Origin: Carnegiea gigantea
Lineage: Eukaryota > Streptophyta > Magnoliopsida > Caryophyllales > Cactaceae
Assembly (NCBI GenBank): GCA_029747015.1
Contig: JAKOGI010002189.1
Location: forward strand, 2,501 to 66,500
Reading direction: 5' to 3'
Length of the DNA stretch: 64,000 bases
The position numbers were made by a program, and so were the translations under genes. The stretch's first letter is position 1; each line of letters opens with the position of its first letter. A model generated the notes under the pieces. That model made no database searches. It saw nothing but the letters and a program-made list of their open reading frames with translations, and was not told the origin of the DNA. Below are positions 44,575 to 57,188 of the stretch, in pieces.

Positions 44575-46011
44575 TGTTAAACTAGAAGTTATGATATTTA
44601 TACCCTTTTATTATCTTTATTTGCTCAAAATGATTTAGTAGATTAGACTTTTAATGTACTTTTGTTTATTTTGTAGGAATCGGAAAATTTGAAAAAATAA
44701 ACAACTTGCTCAAGGGTTGGGTCAAGAGATGAGGAAAGAAAGAAAAGAAAGAGAAGTCCCATGGCCTAAGCAAGAACCGAGCCCAGTCGCGCCCCCTGAT
44801 TGGGCCTGCCTTTCTTCATTTCGCTGGGCCTCTCTCCTTTCGTCATTTCACCAGCCCTCTCCCCCTCTTAGACCTTGGCCCAAGTGCCACCTTTGCCCTT
44901 CTCCTCCTTCTTCTCATTTCCTCTCCTCCTCACTCACACGCGAGGCCCAATCCATGGCCTGCCTCCCCCTTTTCTCCTTTCTTTTCCCCACCTTCCCTTT
45001 CTCTTGCTGGGCCTGGGCCATACCTGTTCTCACCTTTCTCTCCCCTCAGCCCAGCCTACTCCCTCATTTCATTTAGCCCAAGCATGCGTGCTGCTGCATG
45101 TGAGTTTCCTTTCCCCCATCCCTTTCTTTTTCTTCTTCATTTCTCAACCCAAAAAACCCGAAAAAAAAAAACAGAACAGGGCAGCTGCTTCATCTTCCCA
45201 CTCTCCCGGCTCTTTGATCGTTTCTTTCCCTCTCTTTCTTCATCATTTACTCTTCCATTATCACCATCATCAAATAGGCAGTTACAAGAATTGAACAAGG
45301 CTTAGTTGGGGATTAATGAAGCAATTAAGAGGGGAGAAGGGTTGCGGTTTTCAGGACTAAAAAGGAAGGTTCGAAGGCAAAGGATTAAGGAGGATAAAAG
45401 AAGAGAGAGGAGGGCAGTCCTTGTTTTTTGTTTGTAATTTTGGTTTTTTTTTTGTTTTTTTCGATTGCAAATTCATTCTTAAAAATTCATGTAAATCAGT
45501 TTAAAGTTAATTCAATTCTAGTGCGATTTTCAGTTTATTTTAGATCTGGATGTGCGGGGGTGAATGTGACTTCAGATATTGTGTTGCTCCACTGTTCTGA
45601 TTCAGTTTCCATCTTACTGAGTTAACCTCCGCCATTGCTAAGATTCTGTCTTTGCGGTTCGCTGTTGTTAAACGAGTCTGATTCGCCTTTGTCAACTCGG
45701 TTCAGGCCTAGATTTGGAATTTCTGAATGTTTCCGTTACCTATTGTCTAATCTTAGAATTTTTCGAGGATTAAACAGATGTAGTGAGTTTAATTTAGTAA
45801 AAAAAAAAAAATTGGTTTCATTCCTATTGTTACTTGGTTAAGGAGTATGTGATTAGTAGAGTTGGTTAAAATCGCTACTTATTTATCATTATTTAATATA
45901 GTTTAGTACAAGTTACTTAGTATTTGACTAGAAACCTAATTACATTCCCATCCCTGAGGGCGACATCTCAAGTGCCACAACGAACAACCGTGCACTTGCA
46001 GATTTACAACA
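44575..46011 (+). repeat. Athila 3' LTR
   Basis: Starts TGTTAAAC, ends TTACAACA, 1437 bp, partner of 34830-36251, followed by CATCC. Confidence 0.92.
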
Positions 46012-46184
46012 CATCCACTCAGAAGGTTTACATTTTCAAGCTTAGTTCTCCAAAAGTCAAGCAGTCGTTAGCCCTCTCAAGTGGCACAACGAACAATCGT
46101 GCACTTGCAGATTTACAACACATCCACTCAGAAGGTCTACATTTTCAAGCTTAGTTCTCCAAAAGTCAAGCAGTCGTTAGCCCT
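45967..46184 (+). repeat. 109-bp tandem duplication across the Athila 3' border
   Basis: Units 45967-46075 and 46076-46184 differ at only about three positions. Each contains the last 45 bp of the LTR, the CATCC target duplication and 64 bp of the flanking older LTR. Confidence 0.9.
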
Positions 46185-48731
46185 TTTAGATGCTGCTTTG
46201 TACTTCTCTAAATTCCAAAACCTGAAAAATGAGGAGATCATGATCTCCTCGAGCCCAGTAATAATCCTTACTTTCCCCACTATTACACTTTGCATATTAT
46301 TTGGTTCATACATAACCCCATAACACCTATATCACATAGAATCACAGCATAGCATATAGCATATGGAACATGACATAAGGAGGTAAGAACATGATAAAGC
46401 TTCAAAATAGAATCATATTTTGCATATCTATTATGCTCCTAATGCTTCACAAAACACACACATATAGATATGTTATGAGACAAACTGTTAAGCTGAGTCA
46501 ATCATGCCTATCCATACCAAATATGATTCAATGACTCTAAATTCCACTTGAGACCCTAAACAAACCCTGTTACTTGTCCATTCACTAAACTATCATAATT
46601 GTCCCATACTGACCATGTCATTTGGGCTCCTATTCCTCACTGGAGCCCAAACGAAAGCAAATGTCCACTAAAATAGACTAATGACCCAACTATAACCATA
46701 ATTTATAGACACAAAAGCATATTGTTTATAAAATTTCACATTCTGGTTGTGAACATGTAGTATATTTCTTTGCACATACTTGTCGACTGCACATATACTT
46801 AGACCCGATCCCAATCTCACAAATGTTATCACGATGTTCCAACTCCAAATCTAAGCCAAGTCCAATTCTATAACATACCATACATTCTTATGTTAATCAA
46901 AGCTCCTTAGTTTAGGGGAAATCAACTTATGACCTATAGAAAGAACTATCATAAAACACAAAGGTCATAAACACATCCTGGTAAACTAGGCATAGCCTAC
47001 TCGAGGTACCAACTAGGGACCCAATGCTCTAGAGTAGTAGATGCCCTCAAATCACAAACTATGGAGTCACATTCACATCCTAGTGGTCCCGGCAAATCCC
47101 ATTCAAGATACCAACTAGGGACCCACAAAGATATAAGTAACACAAACTGAAGAGTCAATTGATAGACCGAGTAATGCCCACTAAGGGTTCCAACCAATGA
47201 CCCACAGAGATCCAAACATAAAAATAACTCTTCTATGGACCATAGCTCTATAATGCAATTTAATAGCCTCTAGTAAGATATAAACCTCTTCCCCAGAAAA
47301 ACATAACTTATTGAGATCATATAATTCACACTATCATACTATGATTTTTCAAAGAACCTTATATTCACTATTCATACTGTAACATAGCCAAACCAAGATA
47401 TAATCCAGCTCCAAATGGTTCCCACAAACTTCCAATACTTCATTCTAATACCTTGTCATTTCTAATACTAAAAATGGATCTTTCATATTTAATTTATAAA
47501 TCAAACATACAAACAACCTGCAATTTCACTAAACAGGCAGCTTTTATAAAAAAGTCATAACTCATATGATACACATCCAAAATACACGAAAATTTTCAAG
47601 TAATTGCCAAAATAATATAGCAAATCTACAATAAAATTTTTAAAATTTTTATCTGGGCCAATATTTCCTAAAAACTCCAATAGTAGATGAAATTACTAAA
47701 AATCTAAGAACTAAACACAAAAAAATTCATAACTTATAGAATGCACAACCAAAATTCATGAGAATTCACAGGAAATTACCAAATATTATGGAGACTCTAT
47801 AGTAAAAGTTTCTTAAGTTTTCTTAGAGCAAGTAATTCACAAGGTTAAAACAATGGCCGAAATTATGCATCAGATAGGGCAGTTCTAATAAAAAAGTCTA
47901 AATCAAAAATTACACATCCAAAATTTTTAAAAAAATGCAAACAATTGCCAAATATTATAGAGAGTCTATAGTAAAATTTTTAGAGTTTATCATATAGCTA
48001 ATAATTCACAGAAAGTAAAACAGTGGCTAAAAATCCTAAAAATCTAAAATTTCAAATTGTTCTTCTTCATCTTTGCTATTCTAATCCAAATATTCAAGCC
48101 AAGCACTAATAATTTAATGAATATATGATTAAATTCATAGCAAGACCATCGAATTCATAACATCCACAAACCAACAATTACAACTGATATGAAACCTTTA
48201 AGGGAAGGTTTTAAGAAGTGAAATTAAGTTTCTAATCTACTAATAAAAAGACCAAACTCAAAGCTTCGACCTTCAATTGATTTCTCAAATAGCATAAACT
48301 ATCTAGTCATTCTTTCCCTAATCAATTTTAACTTTAGAAGAAAATAGAAATTATTCACTTTGAATCTTTTACCAAGTTTTCAATTCCACCTCTTCCTCTT
48401 CTTCTTCTTCTTTCCCTCTTTCCTTTCCACAGGTTGTGTGTGTAAGGGTTTTGGGGTAAAAAGCAGGAATACCCCCCCCCCATTTTTATGTACTAAAAAA
48501 TCTCCACCCTTCTCTTTTTTCTTTTATCTGTTTTTTGGGTCTTCATTTTTTTTCCTTTTGCTTTTTTTTTGGACAAGGTTGTAGTAATACTAAAAAATGA
48601 GGCATACTTTAATTATTTCCCAAACACAATAATGCTAACTAAAAGCAAACATATATTTCTAAAATAAAATGCATAAAATGTACACTTAAATTACACATTA
48701 GTACATAAGTCAAAATAAGTAACAAAAATTT
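46012..48731 (-). repeat. 3' LTR of long-LTR element, piece 2
   Basis: Continues the LTR broken at 34829. It aligns with 49190-50612 and 60559-61537. It ends at about 48731 without its TGTAATGCCCTA start (minus strand), so about a dozen terminal bases and the polypurine tract are lost. The small frames in it are not supported as genes. Confidence 0.75.
47549..48060 (-). repeat. three ~170-bp subrepeats inside the long LTR
   Basis: Units begin near 47549, 47722 and 47889. Each has 'ataa(c)t..a..acacatccaaaa', then 'gccaaa(t)aatat(a)', then 'ctatagtaaaattttt', then a 'taattc' motif. The other LTR carries related units at about 50395-50610 and 60560-60780. Confidence 0.6.
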
Positions 48732-48922
48732 CATCCTCGAAACTTGTCATTGGCAATTTTCTAATCTCAAGCTCTATAGCAAATGAAGCCATAATGCAAA
48801 TCAAGGCCATGCAAAACACATGAAACTCACATAATCACATATCTATATATCATGAAGTAGATAGGAATCACATGCACACACAAGCCCTATAGGTTTCACG
48901 TTTATTACTCTGATACCACTTT
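48732..48922 (-). other. residual interior of the long-LTR element
   Basis: Only 191 bp separate the two LTRs. On the minus strand it starts with a primer site and ends with a segment usually found before the 3' LTR of Del/Tekay-type elements. There is no gag or pol. Confidence 0.65.
48908..48918 (-). promoter_or_regulatory. tRNA-Met primer binding site of the long-LTR element
   Basis: TGGTATCAGAG on the minus strand, four bases after the 5' LTR end. This fixes the orientation of the element. Confidence 0.8.
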
Positions 48923-50617
48923 TGTAATGCCAGCCCAAAGGAGGCAAGTGCTTCACCATTGTGGATGTTCAATTAGAAATGCCCACCAGGCTCTTTAAGC
49001 TCATTAGCCTTAGTTAACACATAGAAAATAAGTACAGCAGAAGTCTTGACTATAATTTGATCAAATAAGGTATTCCCATTTATATTCATACTATATTTAT
49101 AGAGTCTTGCATATTTACAAAGTAAAATACATCAATTTATGTCCTTACAATATATATGCTGGATAACTTAAACGTGCACTAAGAAGATCTATACTTACAA
49201 GCTTAGTTCTCTAAAAGTCATGCACTCCTTAGTCCTTTTAGAAGCTTCTTTGTACTTTTCTAACTTCCGAAACTAAACAATGGTAAGGTCATGAGCATAT
49301 GGAGCCTAGTAAAAATAATCCTTACTTACCTTGTTATTATACTTTGTACATTATCTTATTCACACATACCCACATGAAGCATACATCACGGAGAATCACA
49401 ACATAGCATATAGAATATGGAAGACGACATAAGAAGGTACCAACATGATAATGCTTCAAAAATAGAATCATATTTTCCATATCTATTGTGCTCCTAAAGC
49501 TTCATAGAACACAAAAATAGATATGTTATGAGGTAAACTATTAGGTTAACTCAGTCATACTTATCCCATAGCAGATACAATTCAAAGAGACCCATTTCCG
49601 CTTAAGTTCATAAACAATCCCTACTGCTAGTCTATTCACTAAACTAACCATGATTATCCCATACCAACAATGTCAATTAGGATCCTAGTCCTCACTAAAG
49701 CCCAAAAGAAAGCAAAGTCCACTAAGATAGACTAATGACCTAACTATAACCATAATTTACATACATAAAAGCATATTACTTATGAAATTTCACTTTTTCA
49801 TTATATTCATGAAATATATTTGTTGCACATACTTATTAACTACCCATATACTTATAATCAATTACAATCTCAAAAATATCATCACAACATCTAACTCTAA
49901 ACCCAAGCGGAAGTCCAATTCCATAACATACTATACATGCTTAGGTTAACCAAAGTTGCTTATTATAGGGGAAATCAACTTATAACCTACACAAAGAGCT
50001 ATCATAAAACATAAGAGTCACAAACACATCTTGGTGAAATAGATGTATCCCACTCAAGGAGCCAACTAGGGACCCAATACTCTAGAGTACGCAGATGCTC
50101 TCAAATTACAAACCGTGGAGTCACATTCACATCCTGGTGGACCGGGCGGAGCCCGCCCAAAGGTGCTAATAGGAATCCACACAAATTCAAATAACACAAA
50201 CTGAGGAGTCAATTGATAGACCAAGCAATGTCCACTCGAGGTACCAACCAATAACCCACATAGATTCAAAACACAAAGATAACTATTTGTTTCCAATACC
50301 TTATTATTTCTAATGTTGAAAAATCGTCGTTACCTATCTAATTTATAGATTAAACATAACATAGACGTAATTTCACCAAACGTGGGAGTTTTTATAAAAA
50401 AATTTGTAACTCATAAGACACACATCCAAAATATGTGAAGGTTTTTAGATATTGCCAAGTAATGTAGCAATCTATAGTAAAATTTTAAGAATTCTTCTGC
50501 AGGCCAATAATTCCCAAAAACTCTGGCAGTAAGCGAAATTGCTTAAAATTTGAACATTAAATGCAAAAACTGATAACTCACAGAATACACAATCAAAATT
50601 GTTGAAAAAATTATGGT
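48923..50617 (-). repeat. 5' LTR of long-LTR element, piece 1
   Basis: From the TGTAATGCC end (plus-strand view) to the ATGGT insertion point. It aligns with 34577-34829 and 46012-47790. Confidence 0.78.
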
Positions 50618-51740
50618 TGTAATGCCCCAACTCCTAGTAATGTAATTAGCGTAATAATTGGTCATTAGTAATCACCAAAGTGAAAAATGTCTTGTTAGGG
50701 CATTATTGCCATTCTAGAAAGGATAAGGCTTAACTAATTAGAATACTCAACACTAATATAATAACATCTCATGGCACATATAATATAAGCGAAGTCTAAA
50801 CTGCACATATATTAATAACCCATCTACATATTTACAGGCACCTCAAAGCTTAGAAAGATGTTACCGTGAGCTTGGCTAGGGCCCATGGATTAACTTCTTG
50901 CTTCACTTCCAATGCCCAATGTGTAACTTTTGAAATGCTCAACTTAAAACATGAAAATAAAATGTTGGAAAGGTGAGCCGAGGCTCAACACATTGAACCT
51001 TGTACTGTAAAGAATAAAATTCATTTTTCAGTTTTCAATTCATTTTAGTAATAAAGGGAGAGAAACTTATATTAGAATCTGTTACCGGTTATTATCTGAA
51101 AGAAGAACCCAAACTGATCAATTCATATGTACAATGCGATCTCTGGGTAGCTACACACCTCCCAGGCCGATCGAGATGTATGAGTTGAAGCTGTGTAGGT
51201 GAACTGTTGGGCCTAAGCCCTAATAATTAATAACTACTGGGTCCATTTAATTATATGGCAAAAACAAATCTTGCAAATGATTCATTAAATACTTGTATAT
51301 TAGGAGATTTGGAAATTTATAAAAGACATTTGAATATTTGAAATGTACAGGCAATAAACATGCCTGAATTTTTGAAATCTCTTCGCCTTTTATAAATGTA
51401 TGTTTTATGGCTTAAAGTGATAGAAATGGCATCATTTTTTGCTCCAAAAGTGTTTTTCTATGGTTAGTAAGGTTTCAGATAGTTTTTATTAATTATAAGC
51501 TTTGGAAATAATTCAAAGTTCCTTTGATTCTTCTCTTAATTATCAATAAACTCATCACTAATTACTTAAGCATATCAATTGACCTTATTCCCTATTTATA
51601 CTATGCCCCTTTTCTCATATTGTCATTATCCTTGTCATTAATGGCATTAATGTTATAGGTGTCATAGAATATAATTCACCTCATTATTATTAATATCCAC
51701 GTTGTTATGATTATGACTACTGTTATTATTATTTTTTTTT

Positions 51741-51755
51741 TATTATTGTACAACA
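51741..51755. repeat. SINE target duplication, left copy
   Basis: TATTATTGTACAACA, repeated exactly at 52014-52028. Confidence 0.93.
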
Positions 51756-52013
51756 CGGCATCTAGCGCCCCTGGTGGGTTGAGGTATGTCTATACTCCTT
51801 GGTTATTTCGCTCTCCGGCACATTTTCTCCTCCTTGGTTTTGGTTGCATTCGTTTTCTCTATAAACTTTTTTTTCAAAAATTATTTTGTGGGTCTTAAGG
51901 AATCGACCTCTTCATGGGTAGAAATACCGGTAGGGGTAAGGTTGCCTACAGCTGGATCTCCCCAGACCCCACGAAAGCGGGACCCACACTGGGAGTTGTT
52001 GTTGTTGTTGTTG
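51756..52013 (+). mobile_element. SINE with (TTG)6 tail
   Basis: 258 bp with a 'gcgcccctggtgggttgag' head, a 3' part containing 'ggtaaggttgcctac' and 'ccccagaccccacgaaagcgg', and six TTG units at 51996-52013, flanked by a perfect 15-bp duplication. The 3' part resembles the Au/TS-type SINE families of flowering plants. SINEs are transcribed by RNA polymerase III and use LINE enzymes. I could not define both internal promoter boxes with confidence. Confidence 0.88.
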
Positions 52014-53367
52014 TATTATTGTACAACAAGCCACCCACTAATATGATTTAGATTAATCGATTGTGGTCCTAAACTTATTTCCAATGTCAAGCGCATGATT
52101 TTAGGTCCAAATCAAAGCATATTCATTCCATCATCCTTGCAAGTATCAAAACATTTAAATAATCATCAACATGTCCATGAATCATTAAACTCATTACTTG
52201 ATCAAAATACGACAATCAAGATCTACAAGCATTCTAATTACACTACCACCAATACCTAAGTGTGCATACTTAATTTATCCAAATCCACAGATTAATTTTG
52301 AAATTCACATTAAGAATATTCATCTCAAATATTTCAAAAACCACATCTCCCTCCATCTTTTCCTTCACTTCAAGCTATAGCACACTCACAACCATCATTA
52401 TTAACCTAAATTTCCACTAATTACCATTCATTACTTTAAACTAAACTGCAAATTCATGTTAATCAAATAAATTTCAAAACCCCTCAAAGTTTGGCCTATT
52501 TGCCCCTTCACTCCTATCATCATCCTCAATTTGGACACCCATTTTCATGGAAACATCACCCAACACAAGACATATATACTCTATTAAGTTTCCATCCAAC
52601 TACTACTAGAATTCAAAAAAATTTTCTAAAATCAATGAAATTAAACATGATTTCATATTCAATGACCAAACCCTACTCACTATCTCCATCCATAAATTTC
52701 CAAGCATCACAAAATTCAAATTCATTATAAAAACCTAAGAAAATCACAAATTAACACTCACTTAAACTAAACAAAACATTTACTAATAAAATCAACAACA
52801 AAATGGTAGAAATAATTATTATGGCAATTAGTGACTCTCAGAAGTTTTAAGTTAACTATTTTTAGGTCCCTGTTTTTTTGAAACTAATTCTGGGGTACTT
52901 TATGTTTTCGAACAATAGATTTCTTTTTTACTATTATGTTGGCCTGAAACTTTTAGAAATTTTCAACTTTAGCCTAAATGGTGTTCAAAATGCAAATACT
53001 TAAAATTATTGGTCTTTTTTTAGAAAACTAAGCTTATATTAATGATTGAACTTCTTATAATGATTTTATTTGTACTAGTTATCACAATCTACTACTTATA
53101 TCATAAATACTATATTTTCGACCATTACTTGAACTTAGTCAGCATTGGAGTCTAGTATTCCTCTACCTTCCAGTTTACAGAGATTGCTAATCTCAACTAC
53201 ACCTTCCTTAGATCAGGCACAACACAAAATCTATTTCATTTTCCACCTCAGACCGTAGTTACTAATCAAGTTTTATATTTTTAAAGTATAGTGAGACTTT
53301 AATCGAGAAGTTACACTATTTAAGACGTAAGGTTAGATTAAATAATGTTCTCCATTGAGAAACTTTT

Positions 53368-53373
53368 TTTATT
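53368..53373 (-). terminator. AATAAA poly(A) signal of the caulimovirid insert
   Basis: AATAAA on the minus strand about 165 bp past the TATA box, that is about 135 nt after the likely transcription start. Pararetroviruses place this signal just behind the start so that it is passed once and used on the second encounter. Confidence 0.6.
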
Positions 53374-53499
53374 GAAAGCTTGAAAGTGGAAATATTACAA
53401 TGGAAAGATTGAAAAGGGACTTAAACTACTAAGATCATCAGAGATGCTTGCTCATAGAGAAATGGAGAACCCCGACTTTTCTTTTACTCAAGTATGCTC

Positions 53500-53620
53500 A
53501 AATGACTGTGTCCCTTCTCTGCACTCAACCTCTCCTTTTATAGAGGAGATGTGCTACATAGGATACCCTAATGGCTAAAGTACATACTGATATTTTCACA
53601 TAACTATAGAAATCCTCACA
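53500..53620 (-). promoter_or_regulatory. 35S-like caulimovirid promoter
   Basis: TATAAAA at 53536-53542 within CTCTATAAAAGGAGAGG on the minus strand, a context like that of caulimovirid full-length RNA promoters. A start about 30 nt downstream would fall near 53507. Upstream sequence contains short direct motifs but no element I can name. It would fire towards lower coordinates. Confidence 0.65.
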
Positions 53621-54179
53621 TTACTACAGTAGACAACATTATTTTATTGACTTGACACTTGACAAAATAATATAATAATAGAGTAACAATTTTCAGAGCC
53701 TTTAATGTTGATAAGACTAGTCATCCATATTGAAATTCTGCATGCCTTCAGCTCCAATAATGTCTTCCAGTTCATCATTATTCAGATAATCATCAAAATC
53801 TTCATTAAGTTAAAGATGCTCTGGATTCCATCTTTCAAATAATTTATGAAGATAATTCTTTCCTTTTCTTATAAGAATTTTTCAGCTCCTATATCAAAGA
53901 GATAATCACAAACATCCTCTGAAGTCGTTCTTTCTACCTTCATATATTTGCTAAGATCATCATGATAAGCGAAAGTAATGTTCCTGCAATGTATTAGTGG
54001 CCTTCCCAGTTAAATTAATGTCCACATTTGATGATAATTATTATAAAAATCATTGGATCTTGCTAAACAGGACTACTAACTACTTCTTATTATTCTAGAA
54101 ACCATTCTTACCTTTAATTGTTAGGATCATCCAAATTAACTAATTGAACAAGATAATGAGCTGGTTTACTTTTCTATTT

Positions 54180-54458
54180 TCATATTCGATAACTGCATAA
54201 CGTACTCGACATACATGCTTCTAATATATGAAATTTTATTAGACCATCAGGAGATATGACAATCCAATGGATCCTTTTAAATATACACTGTTGAAACTTA
54301 GTTAGTCTTGAGAAAAATGGGTACTTTGGATCTGAGATTTCCATGAGGTAAGCTGTCATTCCATATCCCGACGCTTTCATGATGGGGTCATTTGGAGAGA
54401 TTGAATTAGCCAGGAATCTAACATTACCAACTCCAGATCTATCAGGGAAGAAGATCAT
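54180..54458 (-). pseudogene. caulimovirid downstream region, unknown product
   Basis: A 92-codon open stretch past the RNase H region, before the promoter. Some caulimovirids have a further ORF here (transactivator/inclusion protein). I do not recognise the protein and cannot exclude chance. Confidence 0.3.
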
Positions 54459-54749
54459 ACTACTCCACGATTCCCAAATATCATAAGAGTAATTATGCTA
54501 GCAGTAAATGCAGGCTACACACCAATCGCTGAATCATTATTTTTTTAACATGAGAACTTATTGATTTCTCGAATATCATAAGGACACCTTATATTATTTA
54601 TAACTCAAAAAGGATAAATCTCTGTGCTATTAGGTAGGCAGAAGACAACATATCAAAATGAGATCTACTTTTTGTATGGAATTTCAAAATATCCATAAGG
54701 ATTCTACTAGAAGGAGAAACTCGTTCTAGTAGTGAGGCATCTCATTTTG

Positions 54750-56045
54750 GATTTCATCCTTTTCCAGCAGGAGTTCAGCTCTGATGATTACCATTAGCGA
54801 GTTCTCGAGTTAAACTATTTGTCAGAGAATTTTTCGATCCTTATATATATTCAATAGAGAAGGAAAACCAGTTAAGCCGTATTTGCCAATGCTAAAGTCA
54901 TCCTTGCGCTTGCATATTTGATAAATTCTTTTTCAAAAAACCAACTATTCCTTTGCAACCAGTTCGAGCAAGAAAATGTTTTGGGGCTAAAAAGATTAAG
55001 AACTTTTCAATTCCCCTTATGACTACAAGGATTTCTTTTTCTATGTAGGATAGTTGCATTCTGTCTTATTAAAACTTCCACTGTAATATTTACAGAGTTT
55101 TTCTTCTTCTTTGATTTTGAATACTGCATTCCAGTGTCTCATTCCTGGCATTTGTCTCAAGAATAAAATCATCTCCTTCATTAGGCAAATTAAAGACATG
55201 ATAATTTTTACATATATTTCTGAAGTTTTAAACAATTTTTGAATCACTAGTAGTCCATGGCCAATTTATTTCTTTCCTGAGTTTTTACTGCAATGCTTTT
55301 CTCATTTTAGCTAGATCTTTAATAAAATTTGAAGTATAGGTAAGGCATCTAAGAAATCTTTCTAATTTCTTCCTATCTTCAATCTTTTTGAGAAGTTTTC
55401 TATTTTCTCTAGAATATGGTTTTTGTAGGATGGTTTATCAGGTTTTATTTCTAAACCTAAAAACTCATTTTCTTATTCAGCATAAATGCAGTTATTCTTA
55501 TGAGGCATAATACCATGATCAATTGCATCTTTGAGTGACGGCTAGGACATCATGTTTATGTTGTTCTATGGTCTTTGAAAAGACAAGGATATCATCAAAG
55601 TAGACACGTCAACAGTGACTAAGATCTTTAAATATGTTATCCATTCTTCTTTGGAATATTTGAGGTGCATTTTTAAGACTAAATGACATTACTGTCACTT
55701 ATAATGTCATTAAGGGGCACTAACCGCAGTTAAAGGGATGCTTTCTTCACCCATTTTAATTTGCCAATATCTGCTTTTGCAATCCATTTTCGAGAACCAA
55801 TAGGCTCCTTGAATTCTATTCAAAAGAGCTATTTTGTTAGGAATATAATGACCACAAAAAATAGTATTATCATTAAGTTTTTTGTAATTCATTACCATTC
55901 TGGCTTTTCCTCTTTTTTCTTTAGCATGATTTCTTACCACAAAAGCGGGATTAGTGTGAGGGCTCTTACTATTTCTGGTTAACACTTTCTCTAATAGCTC
56001 TTTGATTTGCTTATCAAATTCCTGGATATCCTGGTGTGTATACAC
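54750..56045 (-). pseudogene. caulimovirid reverse transcriptase and RNase H region, broken
   Basis: An open stretch at 55710-56045 shows the caulimovirid pattern (PAFVVRNHA, RMVMNYKKLN, FSKMDCKS), clearly closer to pararetroviruses than to Gypsy elements. The catalytic YFDD is readable at 55591-55602. RNase H-like fragments follow down to about 54750, with stops and frame changes. The region copies viral RNA into DNA in intact viruses. Confidence 0.82.
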
Positions 56046-56450
56046 TATTTGTTTGAATTGGATAATAGTGTTGGGATTTAATAAAGTAATCTTTGCACAT
56101 GTCTTATCTTTATCCCAAAATTCTAGAGAATTATCCGAGTACAGTTTTTTGCATAATTGCTTTTGTTGTTCAACAACTTGCTTTTTAATAGATAACTGAA
56201 GTTGTGAGATTGTCAGTGCTATCTCATGTTACGCAAGCATTACCTTCTCACCATACTAGCTTCATGTCAACTCAATCTTCTGATGAGTGTAAGTCTTATT
56301 TAATTTTTTAATAGAGACTGAGTGACCATTAATTGTAAATATTACTTAGTTTATAGTATGTGTCTATGGAGAATACAATCTCTAAAAATTATTTCCAATA
56401 ATTATATCATAAGAGGGTTGATCAGTAGCCTATAGAACTGGTATAATATA

Positions 56451-57137
56451 TTAATATTGGACTCGTCCTAATTCTATCGATAACCCTTCTATGGCTTTGT
56501 TGTGGCTTATAATGCTATTATAAGCTATTCTTACTTGTAACATATTATTGGCTTTTTTTGACATAAACTCTGAAAATAACAAACTTTTTCCAAAGCATAC
56601 AGAACAACCACTATCCATGTAGGCACATAGTTCATATTTATAAAGCCCTTCTAAACATACATTTATTGGGACACAGATGCTATTAGGATTTGTGTTAATG
56701 ACCTCATAGCATGTCTCCATAATCATATTTTTAACTAATTCATCCTTATAGATTTGTTCACTAATAGTTCTTATTTTATGCCCAATGATTTTCTTATCTA
56801 GACTCATACTTTGGTCTACACTGTGTCTTATGGATTCAAAACTCATTCTATTCATTTCACTAGTTATGCTAAGTGTATCATCCTCTTTTATCTCTTCTTT
56901 AGCTAATGAAGACCCTTCTCTCCATTCTGATCTTATACTCATGCTTCTTAATAATTGGGGTTTAATGATAATTTTACCATCCTTATTAAATTTTTTTATA
57001 TTTTTCTTATTCATTTTCGTGGGATTAGCAAAGCTCGGTATCCATGACCTATCAATTTTTATCCCCTGTGGATTGGACTTTATCCTTTGAATTTTTTGCA
57101 TAGGAGTAGGACTTTCAAATTTTTCTACCTCTATCAT
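56451..57137 (-). pseudogene. caulimovirid aspartic protease region
   Basis: A 228-codon open stretch, the longest surviving piece of the insert. Its second half carries a D-S-G active-site motif at 56607-56615. The N-terminal half is basic and Ser/Lys-rich. In intact viruses the protease cuts the polyprotein. Confidence 0.7.
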
Positions 57138-57188
57138 CGTTACGTTAGTCTTTGGGTTTATATTATTATCTAATTTGTAGATTATTTT

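Larger units (their letters stand above)
34830..46011 (+). mobile_element. Athila-type Ty3/Gypsy retrotransposon, full length but inactive
   Basis: 11.2 kb bounded by LTRs of 1422 and 1437 bp and a perfect CATCC duplication. The interior has a degenerate Athila primer motif, gag, protease, reverse transcriptase, RNase H and integrase in one direction, then about 1.8 kb of noncoding 3' region with 'gggggtgggga' (about 43011) and 'gggggagg' (about 43915) purine motifs, usual for Athila. No env-like ORF was recognised. Stops are very frequent and mostly TAG. Confidence 0.92.

Noticed and set aside
44717..45294. overlapping + strand frames of 119 and 139 codons, Pro/Ser/Phe-rich
   Set aside because: They lie wholly in the Athila 3' LTR, and the 5' LTR copy breaks both frames.
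46997..50296. similar minus-strand frames at 46997-47215 and 50066-50296
   Set aside because: They resemble each other only because they sit at the same place in the two long LTRs. The shared sequence is non-coding repeat, and stops differ.
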